Assembly: GCA_030407085.1 (NCBI GenBank)
Contig: CM059586.1
Location: forward strand, 28,631,501-28,695,500
Reading direction: 5' to 3'
Source of the DNA: Trichopria drosophilae
Taxonomy: Eukaryota; Arthropoda; Insecta; Hymenoptera; Diapriidae
DNA: 64,000 nucleotides
A program made the translations under genes and the position numbers. Positions 1 to 13,207 of the stretch are shown here, piece after piece (within the stretch, counting starts at the first letter, position 1; every line of letters begins with the position of its first letter). The notes below the pieces were generated by a model. The model saw only the letters and a program-made list of their open reading frames with translations, made no database searches and had not been told where the DNA came from.

Positions 1-2700
1 GTAATCGAGTGAATCAATTACCCTGAATCGGCTGAAGTGCTGTTCGAACAATAAACAATCAATCGGGATTTGTATTCGCGGTTAGCGGTTGCATAAATTT
101 CTTTAGACGTCATAGAACAATTCCAAGCACGGAAAATAGGTCCGATCGTAATACGTTCGCTTCGTGTAAAGCCCAGTGTGCGGAGTCAATACTTGGGTAT
201 CCCATGGATGGTTAGCTTCGGTTTGGTTAACACGCAAACAATTAAGCTGTTACATCTTCATCTCCCACACTGAAGAATTGAATTCTAGAGTAGGGTGGAA
301 TGTAAATGCGTCTATTAACATTAATAATTTTACTAAAGAGTAACATTATCATACTCGTCTATGTAGAAAAAAGTTTGACAAATAGTGGTCATCTGTGAAC
401 AATTTTTGTTACAAGGACAATGCCATTTGTTATCTTAGATTTGTTAAATTATGATGAACGAAGATGGATACGCAAGTAATGTATATTTCAGAATTATTTA
501 CAAACGAAATTCTGACATGAGATGAGAAAAGTTGAAGGATAATAAACATCAGTTGCCAATCCATCATAGTTCATCATACATCATTAATGTAAGGGAAAGC
601 GATCTCATACCAACTTCTCCGTACGTCGCATAGATGTCACTGCCGTCCGAATTGATAGTATTGTGACTGAAACGCTGTCATAAGTTACGTGTTCTATTTC
701 CGTTTTATTGGAGGGTTATCACGTCCCATTGTATTTTGACAACAATGGAATTCATTACTGGGCTTCCCGCGATTCCAGTCAGTAATAAAAAAAAAACAGA
801 TTCCTCAAATGATACAACATTAACAATTTCTAAATTTAAAGGGATTAAGGTAATCTCTGTAAATTTGACCAAATAATATACAGTATTAACTTTAAATTTA
901 CTTATGTTCAGTCACACATGGATGGTTATATTCACTATGTCAATATAGTTAGAGATACTTATCACTTGGATTTCGGCGACCCGTATTAATGGAACGTCAA
1001 TAATTCAACTAGACGACACGAGGCTGCATCAACTTCCAGTCTATCTTGAATTTCGCAAGAGGTCGCGATTTATTGCTTTAATAGAGAATTTCTGAGGCGG
1101 ATAAGAGATGACAACAAGTAAAACGTGGAAGTCTGTCGCCAGGTGCAAGTTCGCCGACGATGTTCGCCTTTAACGCTATCTTTGACCCAGTCTTATCGAG
1201 ACCCGTAATCGCAACCCAATATCAGATCGAGTATCGGTTTCTTTTCGCCCCGCAAATTGACCGTTCGCGAACAGGCACTTCTGATTTATTAAGAAGTCGC
1301 CGATATAGCACATGCTGATTATTTATCAACCGGCCATAAGTTACCGTTCTAAAAAAGTCGAGCTGAATTAATACCTCATACGAGATTAAAACGTGTGTTT
1401 GATAGAAACGCCGACTATTTAGAAAAATTTGTTACAGTTTAAATTATTGACGTAATCTGCTGTTACGATGGATTTATCAATCCAGGCGCCAAGAATATCA
1501 GCGAAGCCACTTCAGAGATTTTTCGAAAGACTAAGTTGGCCCGAACAATCGCCGAGTAAGCGTATATCTAATTTCCGAATCGAAAAAGCGATAAACGGTC
1601 TTGTCTCACGATAGGCAATCGAGCCAAATGGCGAGACGTACGCGTATCGCCTTCAATGTTATAATAGGGGCAGTGGCAATTGTTATACGTGAGACAATAC
1701 GTCGCGTGTCCGATTCATTCGCGCTAACAAGGCGACGTATAATTGAAATTAATCGCAGTCCATATTTAGGACTTCTGTATGGACTTGGGCCATCTTCCAA
1801 ATTGGCTGATGAGTTCAATTGGATTTGGGCCTAACAAAAATGCTCGGCAAACATTCCGTGATGATTCGAGACATTTGTCACAGTTACTACTTTTGCAGTG
1901 TGATAAAAATGATGATTGATGGCTTGGGTCGCTTTACAAGGCCCATCATGTTCTAACAAATTGCGTCGCATAAAATTTCATCACAGGATAGTGCAACTGG
2001 GAGGACTAAGCCGATAGAAGAAGTTTGAAAGAACTTAGCAGATAAAACATTATTCGAAAGTTTCGCAACTTCTACAAAAGTAATTCTGAAAGAAGAAAGT
2101 CGCACCTAAGTTCTAGAAGACGAAATAAAAATGGGAAAATACTCAGATGGAGAAGGCCAACACGATTAGGAGCAAAGTACGAAATGGATAGCAAACAACA
2201 CAATTCAAAAAGTTCTTTTTTCCTAATGAATGTCTGATATCATCATTCGAGTTCTTTTATTTGTTAATATTTACACTTTTCAGGTGTCCAAAATGTGTGG
2301 TATGACAGACATGACACCTGAAATGATGTTCAGTTTCAATATGATTTCGTCACAAGCTTTTAACTTACTGTACGTCAAATTCGATTTATTCATGATATTG
2401 ATCGGAGAGCTTCCACTCCTACATTATTAACTTCGTTGTCGCGATCAACATCACTGACAATCAGAGCATAAATATTGATAAATTCTGAATATTTCAAAAG
2501 TAGTTTGGGAATAACCTATTCGTCAGTTTAGTAGGAGGTCAGTAAATATTTATGGAGGAATGTCGCCCTTCTTATTACTGCAGAACATCATCTTAATAAG
2601 ATTGTTCCATTGTGCTGGTAAATGTTCTTTTAAAAAATACCGTGGAAAGTAAAGTCGAGGTAAAGTCACAATAAGAAACAAATCAGCGAGAAAAAGTTTC
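1..2700. other. Gene-free stretch, 5' end of window
   Basis: No coding exon is recognised here. Most of it is AT-rich. The part from about 970 to 1900 is less AT-rich and contains scattered CpG; its overlapping short open frames on both strands (1601-1834 and its antisense) have no recognisable domain. It could be conserved non-coding DNA upstream of, or in a long 5' intron of, the DYRK gene, but the sequence alone does not show that. Confidence 0.4.
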
Positions 2701-3725
2701 ATTTCTGAGATTGCTGTATTGCCATATATTACTTCCACAATTGATTCTAACCTAGAAAAGAGACGTGAGGAGGAAAGAGATCAAAGAAAGACTTACGACC
2801 ACTGGAGAAGAGTGCTCGAAGGAATTTCTCAGTCTTGTCTCTGCACGGAGGCTCGTATACTCTCTTTGTCTCTTTTACGTCCCTGGGATCATTACCGTCG
2901 TCGCAATTAAATTCTCCCTCTTGTGTATGTTACCCGCGATATACGCAGGACGTGAAAACGCGAAATCCCAAGCTGGAAACTTTGTGCATCCTTGAAAAAG
3001 GAGGCGCAGGGAAGCGAAAAAATTATTACAAAGCCTGGAATGTTAAATCCAACGTAAGCTATTAAATCGATTGCTAGAAACGTCCGGAGGAACGAAGCAG
3101 CTGGAGGATGCGTGGAAACCTGCCGACGAGATGGAAAATAAACGAAAGAGGTCTTTTAGAACTTGTCGGGAATGGGATGTAAAAAACAGAAACGATGGCG
3201 TCAGTGGCGTCGTTTATTTAGAAGTAGAACTAAGTTTCAATCTAACCACAGGAAAATTTCTTTCGAAACGTAGCAATGATAACATTTTCTCATCGTCGCA
3301 GGTTTCAATATTTTTGTTGCATAAATCTAGCCTCTAGCAACTATCCTAGTTTAAAAATATCGCGTCACGATTGGCAATATATGAAAATGATAAGAAAAAT
3401 ATTTTTGCATCCAATTTAAATAAAAATAACCCCGTTTCAGAAATTTGACGTCTTACCTCGAGCGTTGGAACGTAAGGGAAAATATTGGATTTCCTCGACT
3501 TCTTTTTGACCTTTTTATGTCGGACATGCCCACGCGCCTTCCCCTAATTTGACACGTCACCGAAAATTCGTAAGCATAGAGAAATTTCTTCCTTGACGTT
3601 TTAACTCGTTTTTTTTTACTTTCGTCACTAGCCATTTCTTTCTCCATCGCTGTTAGTTCTGTATGGGAAACATTAAATTTAGATCGCATTTGCCTGTCGC
3701 AACCCACCTGCTATTAGCAATTATG
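2700..3725. other. Moderate-GC unique stretch, no gene recognised
   Basis: This stretch is somewhat less AT-rich than its surroundings and carries short overlapping open frames on both strands (for example 3071-3337 + and 3453-3707 -). They are lysine/arginine-rich, lack any motif I recognise, and are not flanked by convincing paired splice sites. A good donor-like GTAAGT occurs on the - strand near 2797. I do not call a gene. Confidence 0.35.
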
Positions 3726-6700
3726 TTAGGAGCGATTGTCGGTGCTGGGATCCGTAGCACCTGGAAATTGTTTGATGTACATTTATCGATTGATTTGAAC
3801 GGGGAAGAACTAATTTAGCGTAAAGAAAATAGTTATAATATATAATTATTTAGTAATATTATTTTATTTATTAGTTTTCATATACGTACTAAAAGTTATT
3901 GAGGCAGTCTGCACATGATCTAAAAGCAATTGTTAGGATCTAGTTTGAGGTCTTTTTGTTTATATGGCCAAAAGTCGAAAAAAAATGGTGCGAAGTTACA
4001 AAATATTTTGAGGTTAGGATCCTGCGATGGCGATTTGCATTTGTAATACGTAGATATTTTAACGTGTAATAACTACTAGCCCTTTATTAATCGTTAATAT
4101 CTTGTGTTTTCCTTGTGTCCGAAAAGTCGTTAACGAATTTTTTTTTATATTATTTAACGGGCCGAATCGCCCATTTACACAGTTTTTTCTTATCATATAT
4201 TGAATTTTAATATTTGCGAGAGCTGCAGATCGACTTAAGAAGATGGCCTCATACCTCACATTTGTTTATGAAATGTAGGAACTACAGAAACCTACACCAA
4301 GTACAGATAAACAACATTTTCGAAACGTAAACAAACAGCGTGGCTCACAATTTAAACAATTTAATCATTTTTTAAAATATTTTTGCAAGAAGACACTTAC
4401 CAACATAACTAATAAAGACACCATGGATTATTCTATTTATGTAGTTCATATGCATTAACATTTTTGTAATGTCACAGTTGGAAAGCTATAATGTATGTCA
4501 AAGGTACAGGTCATCACCATCAGGTGTCTCTGTATCTCGCTTCAGAGAAAGATCTAAGATAAATTATTTGTTATCAGAAATACTATCGGAGAGATTAATT
4601 TACTGGGAAATAGTATTTTTAAACATTACATATGTATGAAATTAAATGGTAATATTTCGTAATTGAATCGACCCATCAAGTTCTAATAAATTAAGGTCAA
4701 GAAGGCGCAAAACAATTACATTTTATATAAACGATACGTTTCATCAGTAATAAAACAATTTATAATATGCAAAAGGAACAATGGAAATAACGTATTCTAA
4801 CTCAAAGTAGATAACAATAGTAATAAATAATTGAAAATAAGATAGCATTGAGAAATCATACGCAAGTGTGGAGAATAAGGAGACAGATTTTTCTGTAATT
4901 TCTCAATGAAGCTAATATTCCTTTGTTTACTGTTATCATTACTCTGTCAACAAGATCGTGTTTTGAAATTAAATCCATTCCCATTGTTCATATTCTAAAT
5001 TTTTCTATATTAATTTACGCACGTTTATGATAGTATTAATATGAAATAATTGAAGTAATTATTAAACACTTGTCCGACTCTGAACTAATCATCATGGGAT
5101 AGTCTTATAAATATTGTCAACTGCAGTGTGATAAAACCGATAAACGTTGGAATGAATTTATGGTAATTATGCCAAGTTACAGATTACGTTGCATAATTCC
5201 GAAGTATTAATAACAATTATTGTGTTTACCGAGGTGTTATAATAATATATTGAAGATGTAAATGATAAAATGAATGAAGGTGAAATCTATCGAACTTCAT
5301 CGTCACGGGAATAAATGCCTGATAAACGTCAGTGCTGGTATTAAATTCTTGCGACTGGATAATAATATTCAGAACGGTGAATGAGCGTGTTTATCGCATT
5401 TGCAGATTTCTCAATTAACTTAACTCAAGAAATGGAAGCGTGGGCGAAAGTATTTTCCCCGCAAAAAAGCCGTTTTATAAATGATTAAACGACGGAATAA
5501 TTTCTTGAATGATAATTTTTAATCGTATTTATGTACTTAATTCTAAGCAAATTGCAGTAAGCTATTAATTACTTCAGTAGTCGAATGGACGGCTTATAAA
5601 CAATACGCAGTAGTGATACTTTTGTCTATTTTTATGACATTTTACTTTTGTGACCACCATTTTGGATCTGCCATTTTTTAAAGTTTACAATTGAATTTCT
5701 AGCATTCTTTTGACACGCCGAAATGAAAAACCTCTTGAAAAAGGTTGACATTCTGTTTTTATTTAAAAACGTTCGAAGCAGGAGTTTATTAATTTCCCTA
5801 AAAAATTGTACAAAAAACAATATACAAACAACACAAATATACAACAGAAAATTATTGAAGTAAAACCACTAGGAAAACAACTTACCTTTAGTACATTTTC
5901 ATTTTCTGTTGACAGCACCATGTAAGAACGTTAAAAGCTGGAAATAATACTACTTTTTATGTCTTTATCTTTGATAAATTGAAAGCCGTCGATCGTACAC
6001 AAAAAAGTTATCGGACAATAACTGTAGAGTTTAAAAAAATTGTAGAGTTATCGAACTTTTAAACGAAAATTTTGTTCAGTTAATTGTTGTATTTTTTTGT
6101 TGTTGTATAAAGATTGTGACAGTTCAATAATTTAAGCTTTGTCTGTTTTTTTTACATAATTAAAGTTGAAGTCTTAATTTTTTTACATTTTTGTATGGAT
6201 ACTACTGAACTGAAAATTCTTAATAAATTTGACTTGTCAGTAATTAAAAAGTTGTCAAATATATATACTAAACAATTTCCTGGATATTTTTTAGTGGATA
6301 AATTAGTGGTTTCTGCTTTTAAGATACTTCTTTAAAAACTTTGCATAATATCGCATTTCTTAATCTTGAATCATCTAAATACTGTGTAAATATTTACATC
6401 AATTTAATTGCAAATTATTAAATGAAATAAAAATAGTAAAATTAAGTAGTTTGTTTTACTTCTTTCCAACTTTTCCCAACTTCCTGATGTTATTTGAATT
6501 TGTCTGGTAGATTTGTTCTTTGCAGATACTAGTGGTCTCCCTAAGTAAAATCTAGTAAAAAATAACGATAGAAAGTTAAAATATAGTAAAAGCTATTGTA
6601 TATTCAATTGCGTTATAAATAATTACATTTTCGAAAACATTATTTTAATTAAAAATAGAATTGTAAATATCTTACAGTAATTTGTGGGTTTAGGATGGTT

Positions 6701-8700
6701 TTATGATAAGCAAATATAGAAAAGCGTTACTTGGGAACAGATAAAGTATAAAAACATAAATCTAATCTTGAAATCAAGATAAGATGAGCAACGACCGTAA
6801 GATAATCATTTGTATCATCGTAAATTTTGAACTTGAGTTCAACAATAATTTAGTATTTATTGTATTTTGATAACCCTTCTATCGCCTACATAATCTTTAG
6901 ACTTGAATCGCATCTATACTTTTTTTTTTTAAATAAATAAAAATTCGTAAATATATATTTCAAATAATTGACGTTATATTGTAATAGGAGCATTGAACTT
7001 GTGATTACATCGACGTTCAATGTACATTTGATCGTTTAAAACGTTTTTTAATCAAATTTTTCACATGTGACGTTTCATAGTAAACAGATTTTTGTATTAT
7101 TTTTTATTATGATTTTAAAACAAGTCTACCTCTATAAATCAGCGTAAATACGCAGAATTGTTACAAACAATAAATTTACACGTGACGAAACATTTGTGAT
7201 GTGTAAATTCCCTCTCAATTGAGGGTATAATTTGCATGTTTAAACAATATATTCATTCAATGTAATGTCACGTAATCAATATCATCGACTGAAGTTAATC
7301 ATGAAAGTACGAAAAACAGGTTTTGTTGTCACCTCGTACACATTTTTTTTTATTATTCACATTTCACTAACATTTTCGTATTTTACACTAATATTAAAAT
7401 TTATTCATTTTATTCATTGTTTTGTTTGTCCGTTTACAATTTTTGAAATCAAATTCAGGTTAATGGTACTCCATTGTATCTAAATGTTCATGACTCGACA
7501 ATTTCATTTGAATATTCGCATTATTCGCTTTGATCCAAAAGTCGTTTCTACAATAACGATTTCACGATGAGACCCATCCAATATTGTGAAGATGTGATTA
7601 GTCACGATTTTATAATGTCTTTTCATATTTAGGAAGAAAAATTATCTTTGTCGGCCAAGGATCACGGAACACAAAAGATTATATTGATTTAAATTCAATT
7701 TTCGTGTGTAAAAAATCATATGAAAATTATGAAATCTCATGTTAAAAAAAGTTATACAAATTACTCAAAACATTTTTATTTTATTACAATATTGAATGAC
7801 GTGAAGGACATTGAACTCTAAAGTTCATTGCTTTCGTTGAGGATACGATTCAATTTATGAGATATTTTAGACTAACTTCAGGGAATTAGACTGGGAAAAT
7901 TCTTTCTATCCAAGGTTTCTAAAAAAAAGTTTTATTTATCCATACATCGACTTTGACAATAGTTTTTTTAAATTCGTTTCTATTTTTTCTTGACATTTAT
8001 TTTTTAGTACTAAGTATTTCTTATTATTACCCTTGTTTTTATGTTTTCTACAAGAAATATCTTCCCCTTTTTTCCGTTTAACTTTCCTGGTTACAAATTT
8101 AGTTAAATTGTTTCGCTCATTTAGGAAAAGAGTTTTTTAAAAGTTCGCATTAATGATATTATACTTTTTAGCAATTTTAACGACTTCCATAATTAGAATA
8201 TTTTGAATCATAAATAACTAGGTTAAATAGATTTTATAATTGTCTTAATGACTTATATGATGAATTTTATTTTGAACCTTGAGGACAAGGCAATCATCGT
8301 TTAGCGCCATTAGAAAGTCATTTGTAATAACCATGATGTATAATTCATATGATTATACTTTTTTTCGCTTGTTTTATTCTTACAAGAAATTATTCTAAAC
8401 GTATTTTCTTTTAACGAGTAAATGGGTGTTGCCGAAATTTATCGTTTTCTTGGGTCATTTTGATTAGGTATTTAATGAAAAATTTGCATAATTTTGTTTC
8501 ATTAATCCAATCTGACTTAAAAGATTACTATTTAATTTTCACAATTATGTTATTACATATTAAATTTTTTTTGTAACAATTATTGTAGAGACTGCTCTTG
8601 CCGAGAATGATGAACTAGAAATGTTAAGAGAGATCGAATCAAATATTGTTTACTATCAAAAATATTTCCATTTCACTTTTGCATATTTGTAACTTTTCTC
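3726..8700. other. AT-rich gene-free stretch
   Basis: Very AT-rich DNA with many homopolymer runs and only chance-length open frames. I see no exon, RNA gene or clear repeat boundary. Confidence 0.4.
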
Positions 8701-8707
8701 TGGTTTT

Positions 8708-9250
8708 TAATCATTAATGCTCAAAGGAAACTTTTTTTAGCTTCAATGTCAATCAACTTCGTATCAAAGTTGAAAAAAAATGAAAAGTACTTATCCTAGT
8801 ATTTCGAGGTCGATTTTCAAGATTCCATGGTCAGCATTTTTTGTTAAATTCTAAAAATTTTTTTAGACGTTAAAAAATGTCTAAAAAATGTCTCTAAATA
8901 TCGTTTTGAAAAATAAAAAAATGCAGTATATTCCTTAGTGATTTCTAAAAACGTCCCGTTCTTAGTATTCTTTTAAAAAAGCTCATTGTTTCTGACTAAC
9001 AGCATCCTGAAATTTTTTAAAAGAAATATTAGCTCGAAATAAATTCATGAAACTAAATATTTCTATTTTATTTGGCAATTTTCTTTTGATTTGGCGCCAT
9101 ATGTGAATTCCTGTTTACTAAAACTCAATTTTGACTGTGTAATTTTGAAGGGGAATCTCGAAAATAGTATAAGTACTTATTAATTTATTTAATTTTGGTT
9201 TTAATATGAAATACTTAAGAGAAAATAAATAAAAAAATGTTGGAATTGTT
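8708..9250. mobile_element. Decayed TTAA-type palindromic element (relative of 58114-59423)
   Basis: The left part (about 8708-8850) and the right part (about 9080-9220) each resemble the two arms of the element at 58114-59423. Both have a CGTATCAAAGTTGAAAA-like stretch, then a 'cgaggtcgattttcaagattcc' type block on the left, and GGCGCCATAT followed by AAAACTCAATTTTGAC on the right. The termini have decayed, so no clean TTAA duplication is visible. This is a relic of the same family; the boundaries are approximate. Confidence 0.5.
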
Positions 9251-9589
9251 GGGTAATGTTACAGAAACATTAAGGAAACATTGAGCGATAGCTAGTGTTT
9301 TAATTTTCTTAAAATGTTATACCAAAATGTAACATGAATAATTTATATGATTTCACATATATATTATAATGTAAAATTACCGTATTTGTATCGAAAAGTT
9401 TGGCACCGACATTTTTAATTCATTCAATAGGAACATTCGCTAATGTGGCGCTATACTAAATATTATCCAAGATCGTTTGTCATTGTACAGTGTACACACA
9501 ATTGTTCATATTTATAAGCAATAGTATTTACTCCTTGCTAATCTACTTCTTCCGCTTCCCTGAAGCTATAGTCATACTGCGTCGTTTAC

Positions 9590-10560
9590 GAGAAAGGGAG
9601 GGGGAAACCGTGGTGGGAGGCACAAGAAGCTCGACGCGCCGCTATGCGGTTTATTTCGTCAGCCTCAAGGAGGCGACAACAAAACATTGGTCAGTGTCCA
9701 GCCTCGTGCATTATATCCAATAAAATTCTTAGAATCTTAGTGTATTTTACAACATTTCGAGATTATTAATTGGATGGGGTTAAACCATCGAAAGTTAATA
9801 AGAATCTTATTAGCGAAGATTGCTATTATCACATCATAAACATCTATGCGATGAATCAGCAATTCATGTCAACTTATTTACGTGAAATAATTGAAGCGCG
9901 CTGGTTTCATTACGCGATTGTCTCTAAGCAGAAACAAACGATCGAAATGACGGAGGGAACTGTCTCCGTTACTTCTCGACCGCACTCTAAGGATCAATAA
10001 TTATAAAAAGGCAAGTGCATCGAACCCGATACTCGTCGTTCGCCGAGTTAATTATATTACGGGATTACGTCAAACGCTTTTGGCTAGCGACACTGCGACG
10101 GGGACGCGTGTGCGTACATCGGGGCGTCATAAATTAACGCCGACATAAACGCGTACGTAGGGTTTGTGTGCAGTTTACACAAACACATACTCAATAAAGT
10201 GCATAGACGTAGGCGGCGCGGCGACGGCTGCATCGGCATGCAGTTAAAGATAGGTAATGATACCCTACACAGCTATGCGGTTCGCCTTGTGACATCTCCT
10301 TCGATTCGCCGAGGGAAAATATATAGACGCACGTGCGGGCCTTTCTAATGCCAACTCTTATCAGCTGGTGTGCATTATATGCACAAACGGTACCGAAGCC
10401 CTTTCGGTTCGCGCGAAAATGCGCGTTACGCATGCATCACACATAATTGTGTAAGCGCGTGGGCGTTGGCCTCTAGGAAGCTCATTGTGTCGTTTGCGGT
10501 TGCAGCTATGCACACGTATGCGTGTCACTGGCCGGAACACCGGCCATGCTAATTATCAGC
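9590..10560. other. CpG-richer unique block with a TATA-like site
   Basis: This roughly 1-kb block is clearly richer in G+C and CpG than the DNA on both sides and has no repeat structure. A TATA-like string, ATTATAAAAAGGC, lies at about 9998-10010 on the + strand, and unique CpG-rich sequence follows. Several short open frames overlap on both strands and none has a recognisable domain. Possible roles are a promoter or 5' exon of the downstream DYRK gene, or an enhancer. That is inference; nothing here is diagnostic. Confidence 0.35.
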
Positions 10561-10729
10561 GATGCATCGTTTTTGAGAATATTTTCGATTAGTATTTTTA
10601 CATCGAAAAAATCAATGTTTGTTTAAAAAATTTGCATTAAAATGTGAGTAATTTTATATTAAGACTGATGACACTAAAAAGTGATTTTAAGGTCATTTAT
10701 TTGATATTTTAGGACTTCATTAGATGAAA

Positions 10730-10800
10730 AAAAAAATGGCCCGACCGGGCATTGAACCGTACAATACGTCTCTTAAAGATACGTGCAAAAACAATGTATT
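10730..10800 (-). other. tRNA-like B-box fragment followed by a T-run
   Basis: On the - strand the string GGTTCAATGCCCGG reads like a tRNA T-arm/B-box. It is followed by GTCGGGCC and then a run of Ts (a run of As on the + strand). No complete cloverleaf can be drawn upstream. It may be a tRNA-derived SINE fragment or a tRNA pseudogene remnant. Confidence 0.3.
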
Positions 10801-11012
10801 CTTGTTACTCCGTTTGAACTAAAAAATGTTCTCATCGTGGCAATAAAGTTTAATAAACAAACAAAAATTGAACAATATTTTGAAAAAATTTCTTAAAAAG
10901 CATAGATATTCTTTATTTTATAATTATTTTTTCGTCTAATTCGATGAAACAAACATTCGATTTGTAAAGCACGTTTTAATATAAAATAATATTACACAGT
11001 TTACTAATGGGG

Positions 11013-11279
11013 TGCGGGTCGAAAAACCGACAAATTAAAAAGCCGACAGTAAAAAATCCGACAATTCAAAAAATGACGATCCTCCTGACAATGTGTATAT
11101 TTTTTTATGTGTCGGCTTTTTGATTTGTCGACCCGCACGCAAAAAATAGACATATCGACTAGCGGGCTGTATTTTGTTGAAGTTTCGGTTTTTCGACTGT
11201 CGGCCTTTCAATTGTTGGTTTTTTACTGTCGGGTTTTTTCACCTGTCGGCCTTTTGATTTGTCGGTTTTTCGACCCGCA
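11013..11279. mobile_element. Palindromic motif-array element (CCGACA type)
   Basis: The ends are inverted copies of TGCGGGTCGAAAAACCGACA. Both arms are made of repeated A-rich spacers joined to CCGACA/CCGACAG (left) or its complement TGTCGG (right). A shorter, complete-looking version ends at about 11139 (GTCGACCCGCAC), and the right arm then continues as a second TGTCGG series to 11279, so the right arm appears duplicated. No open frame is expected. Similar sequence is present at 16032-16230. Confidence 0.7.
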
Positions 11280-11783
11280 TCCAAAAAGAGAATGAAAAAT
11301 CGTTTAAAAACACGAATCAGTATGGCGGACAAAAAATCTTTAAAAAATTTGCTATTTTTTTTAACATTAATATCTATGCTTTTATTCAAATATCTATACT
11401 TTACTATACATTAATTTAATGTTCTTATTTTTATTAAAATTATATTTTTCAATTTTACTCTTTGAAAGGATGTGCATAAGAGAAAAAGAATTTCATTACC
11501 ACGATGCATTATTGTGTCATTGTCGTTGGTAGATATTAAGTAGTTCGTATCAGCTTTACATTATGTTTTCTGCATAAAATGATCGTAACTCTAGAAAGAA
11601 TACCGCTTCTAACTTACACCGAACATTTACGATCGCTTATCTTGTGTCTTGTTAATCATTCAATGCTGGCAATAGACATCTTAACGGGTATTTAATTCTC
11701 GATTATTTATACATTTGGATCCGTTAGTTTTCTTATTCTTTTTAGAAAAATCTTTCAAAATTTAGTTTTACTGACAAGTAAGA

Positions 11784-12008
11784 CAGTAGAGCCCCGGTAT
11801 AATTACGTCTCGCTATATTTACGTCCTAGCATATTTGTCCGGTTCCTTCTCGTAAAATTTACCGGCAGTCGCTCTCTTTTTTCCCACCTTGCGGGCTGGG
11901 GCCTCACGAAGGGCCTGCTGTGGCGTCATAAACGTAACGCGACTAAGGGGAGTGGGAGAAGCGACTCCCCTTCCTTTGGTAAATCTATCGAGACGGGAGG
12001 AGAATCAG
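11784..12008 (+). mobile_element. Tc1/mariner-type MITE copy 1 (relative of 19385-19576)
   Basis: It starts with ACAGTAGAGCCCCGGTATAA and continues through 'cctcacgaagggcc' and 'cgtaacgcgact' blocks that occur in reverse orientation at 19385-19576. The right end (near 12008) has diverged. It is non-coding. The CAGT end and the TA flanks of its sister copy suggest mobilisation by a Tc1/mariner transposase. Confidence 0.65.
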
Positions 12009-12603
12009 TTTTATTTTTTATGTATTATATATACTTATTGTGCAGTATATTTTTTGTAGGCGGATGAGTTTTATTTTTTGTATATTGTTTACGGTGTGTC
12101 AAGTGGAAGTTCGTAGTAAGTTAGTTTAGTCGTAATACAACTAAAGTTTAGCAACTGGAAAAACGCCATAGCAAAAAATTGTCTATTAACAACGTAAATT
12201 TTCTTAAATTTAGTATGTCTAAGATTACATGAAGAAAGACAATCTAAATATCGAATGCATCGTATTACAAATAACAGACCTTGATATAATAGACAAAGTC
12301 GCGTATCATAATTGGCGGCTTACGGCCGCAGTGATTAGAACTGCAATAAACTTTTGGACAACCGCAAATACACATCCTGGAACAATAGCAGCTAGCCTTT
12401 CTCAACGACGTTTATTATGCGCGCGATGGTACTTATTAGGCTAGAGTGCATGCAAGGTCTTAAGAGAACGTATAATCGCTCGAGTATTTGCTTACGGCTG
12501 AATCGCTGATGGTTCGCTTGGCTCGCTCGTTGAAAGTAAGTGTTTTCCGATCTAATTTTTTCAAGAAGGCCCATGTTAAACGAAGCGACACTTGGTTTAG
12601 CCT
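12009..12603. other. Gene-free stretch
   Basis: It holds short open frames (12229-12444 + and 12392-12574 -) without recognisable motifs. No exon or RNA gene is supported. Confidence 0.35.
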
Positions 12604-13207
12604 GGACTTGCTCATATAAACTTAGGCTTATGTGAAACTTTCGTTTCAGGCAAACATGCTGTCCTAGCTTTTAACGCTTCGATTGCTACATTACGTTTGT
12701 TTGCATACCAATACATTAAATACAATAAAAAAAGTTTGGTTGGTAGAACCAAGTCTCTGGTTGCGTTGACTAAACGAGTTTCGTCATCTGAATATGGTTG
12801 TTGCAACTAAACCTTTTAGTTAGTGGCTCAACCGAATAGGATTTAACTCAATTCACTAGTTACGGCGACTATAATAGTTTGGTTGAAAAAGTTAGGTTTC
12901 TGTAACCGAAACGATTTAGTTTCCGAAATACTCACCGAAATACTTTCATTAACTATAAATAAGCCGATAGGTGTATATTTTCCTAACCAAATTTTCGGTT
13001 GTGGCAATCGAACCAAATTTGGTTTTTACAACCGAACCATTCGATTTTGATAATCGATTTAACAAATCTTACGGCAAAGCCATTCGGTTGTCCATTCGGA
13101 TAATAAAACCGGTTTGTTACGCGCAACCGAACCGTACAGTTTTGATAACTAATCTGGTGTGATACAACCGAACATGTTTTATAGTCGTTGTATGCCATGA
13201 GCAGTCC
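12604..13207. mobile_element. Palindromic motif-array element (AACCGAACC type)
   Basis: The outermost inverted repeat is GGACTTGCTCAT on the left and ATGAGCAGTCC on the right, differing by a one-base indel. Between them, variants of CAACCGAACC/GGTTCGGTTG alternate with TTTGATAAC/TTTTTACAAC-type spacers many times, in both orientations. Open frames here (12971-13162 + and 12983-13240 -) are by-products of the array. Its make-up matches the other array-palindromes of the window, but with a different motif. Confidence 0.6.

Noticed and set aside
3453..3707. 84-aa Lys/Arg-rich open frame on the - strand
   Set aside because: No family resemblance, no splice context and no neighbouring exon. Basic composition is common in chance frames of AT-rich DNA.
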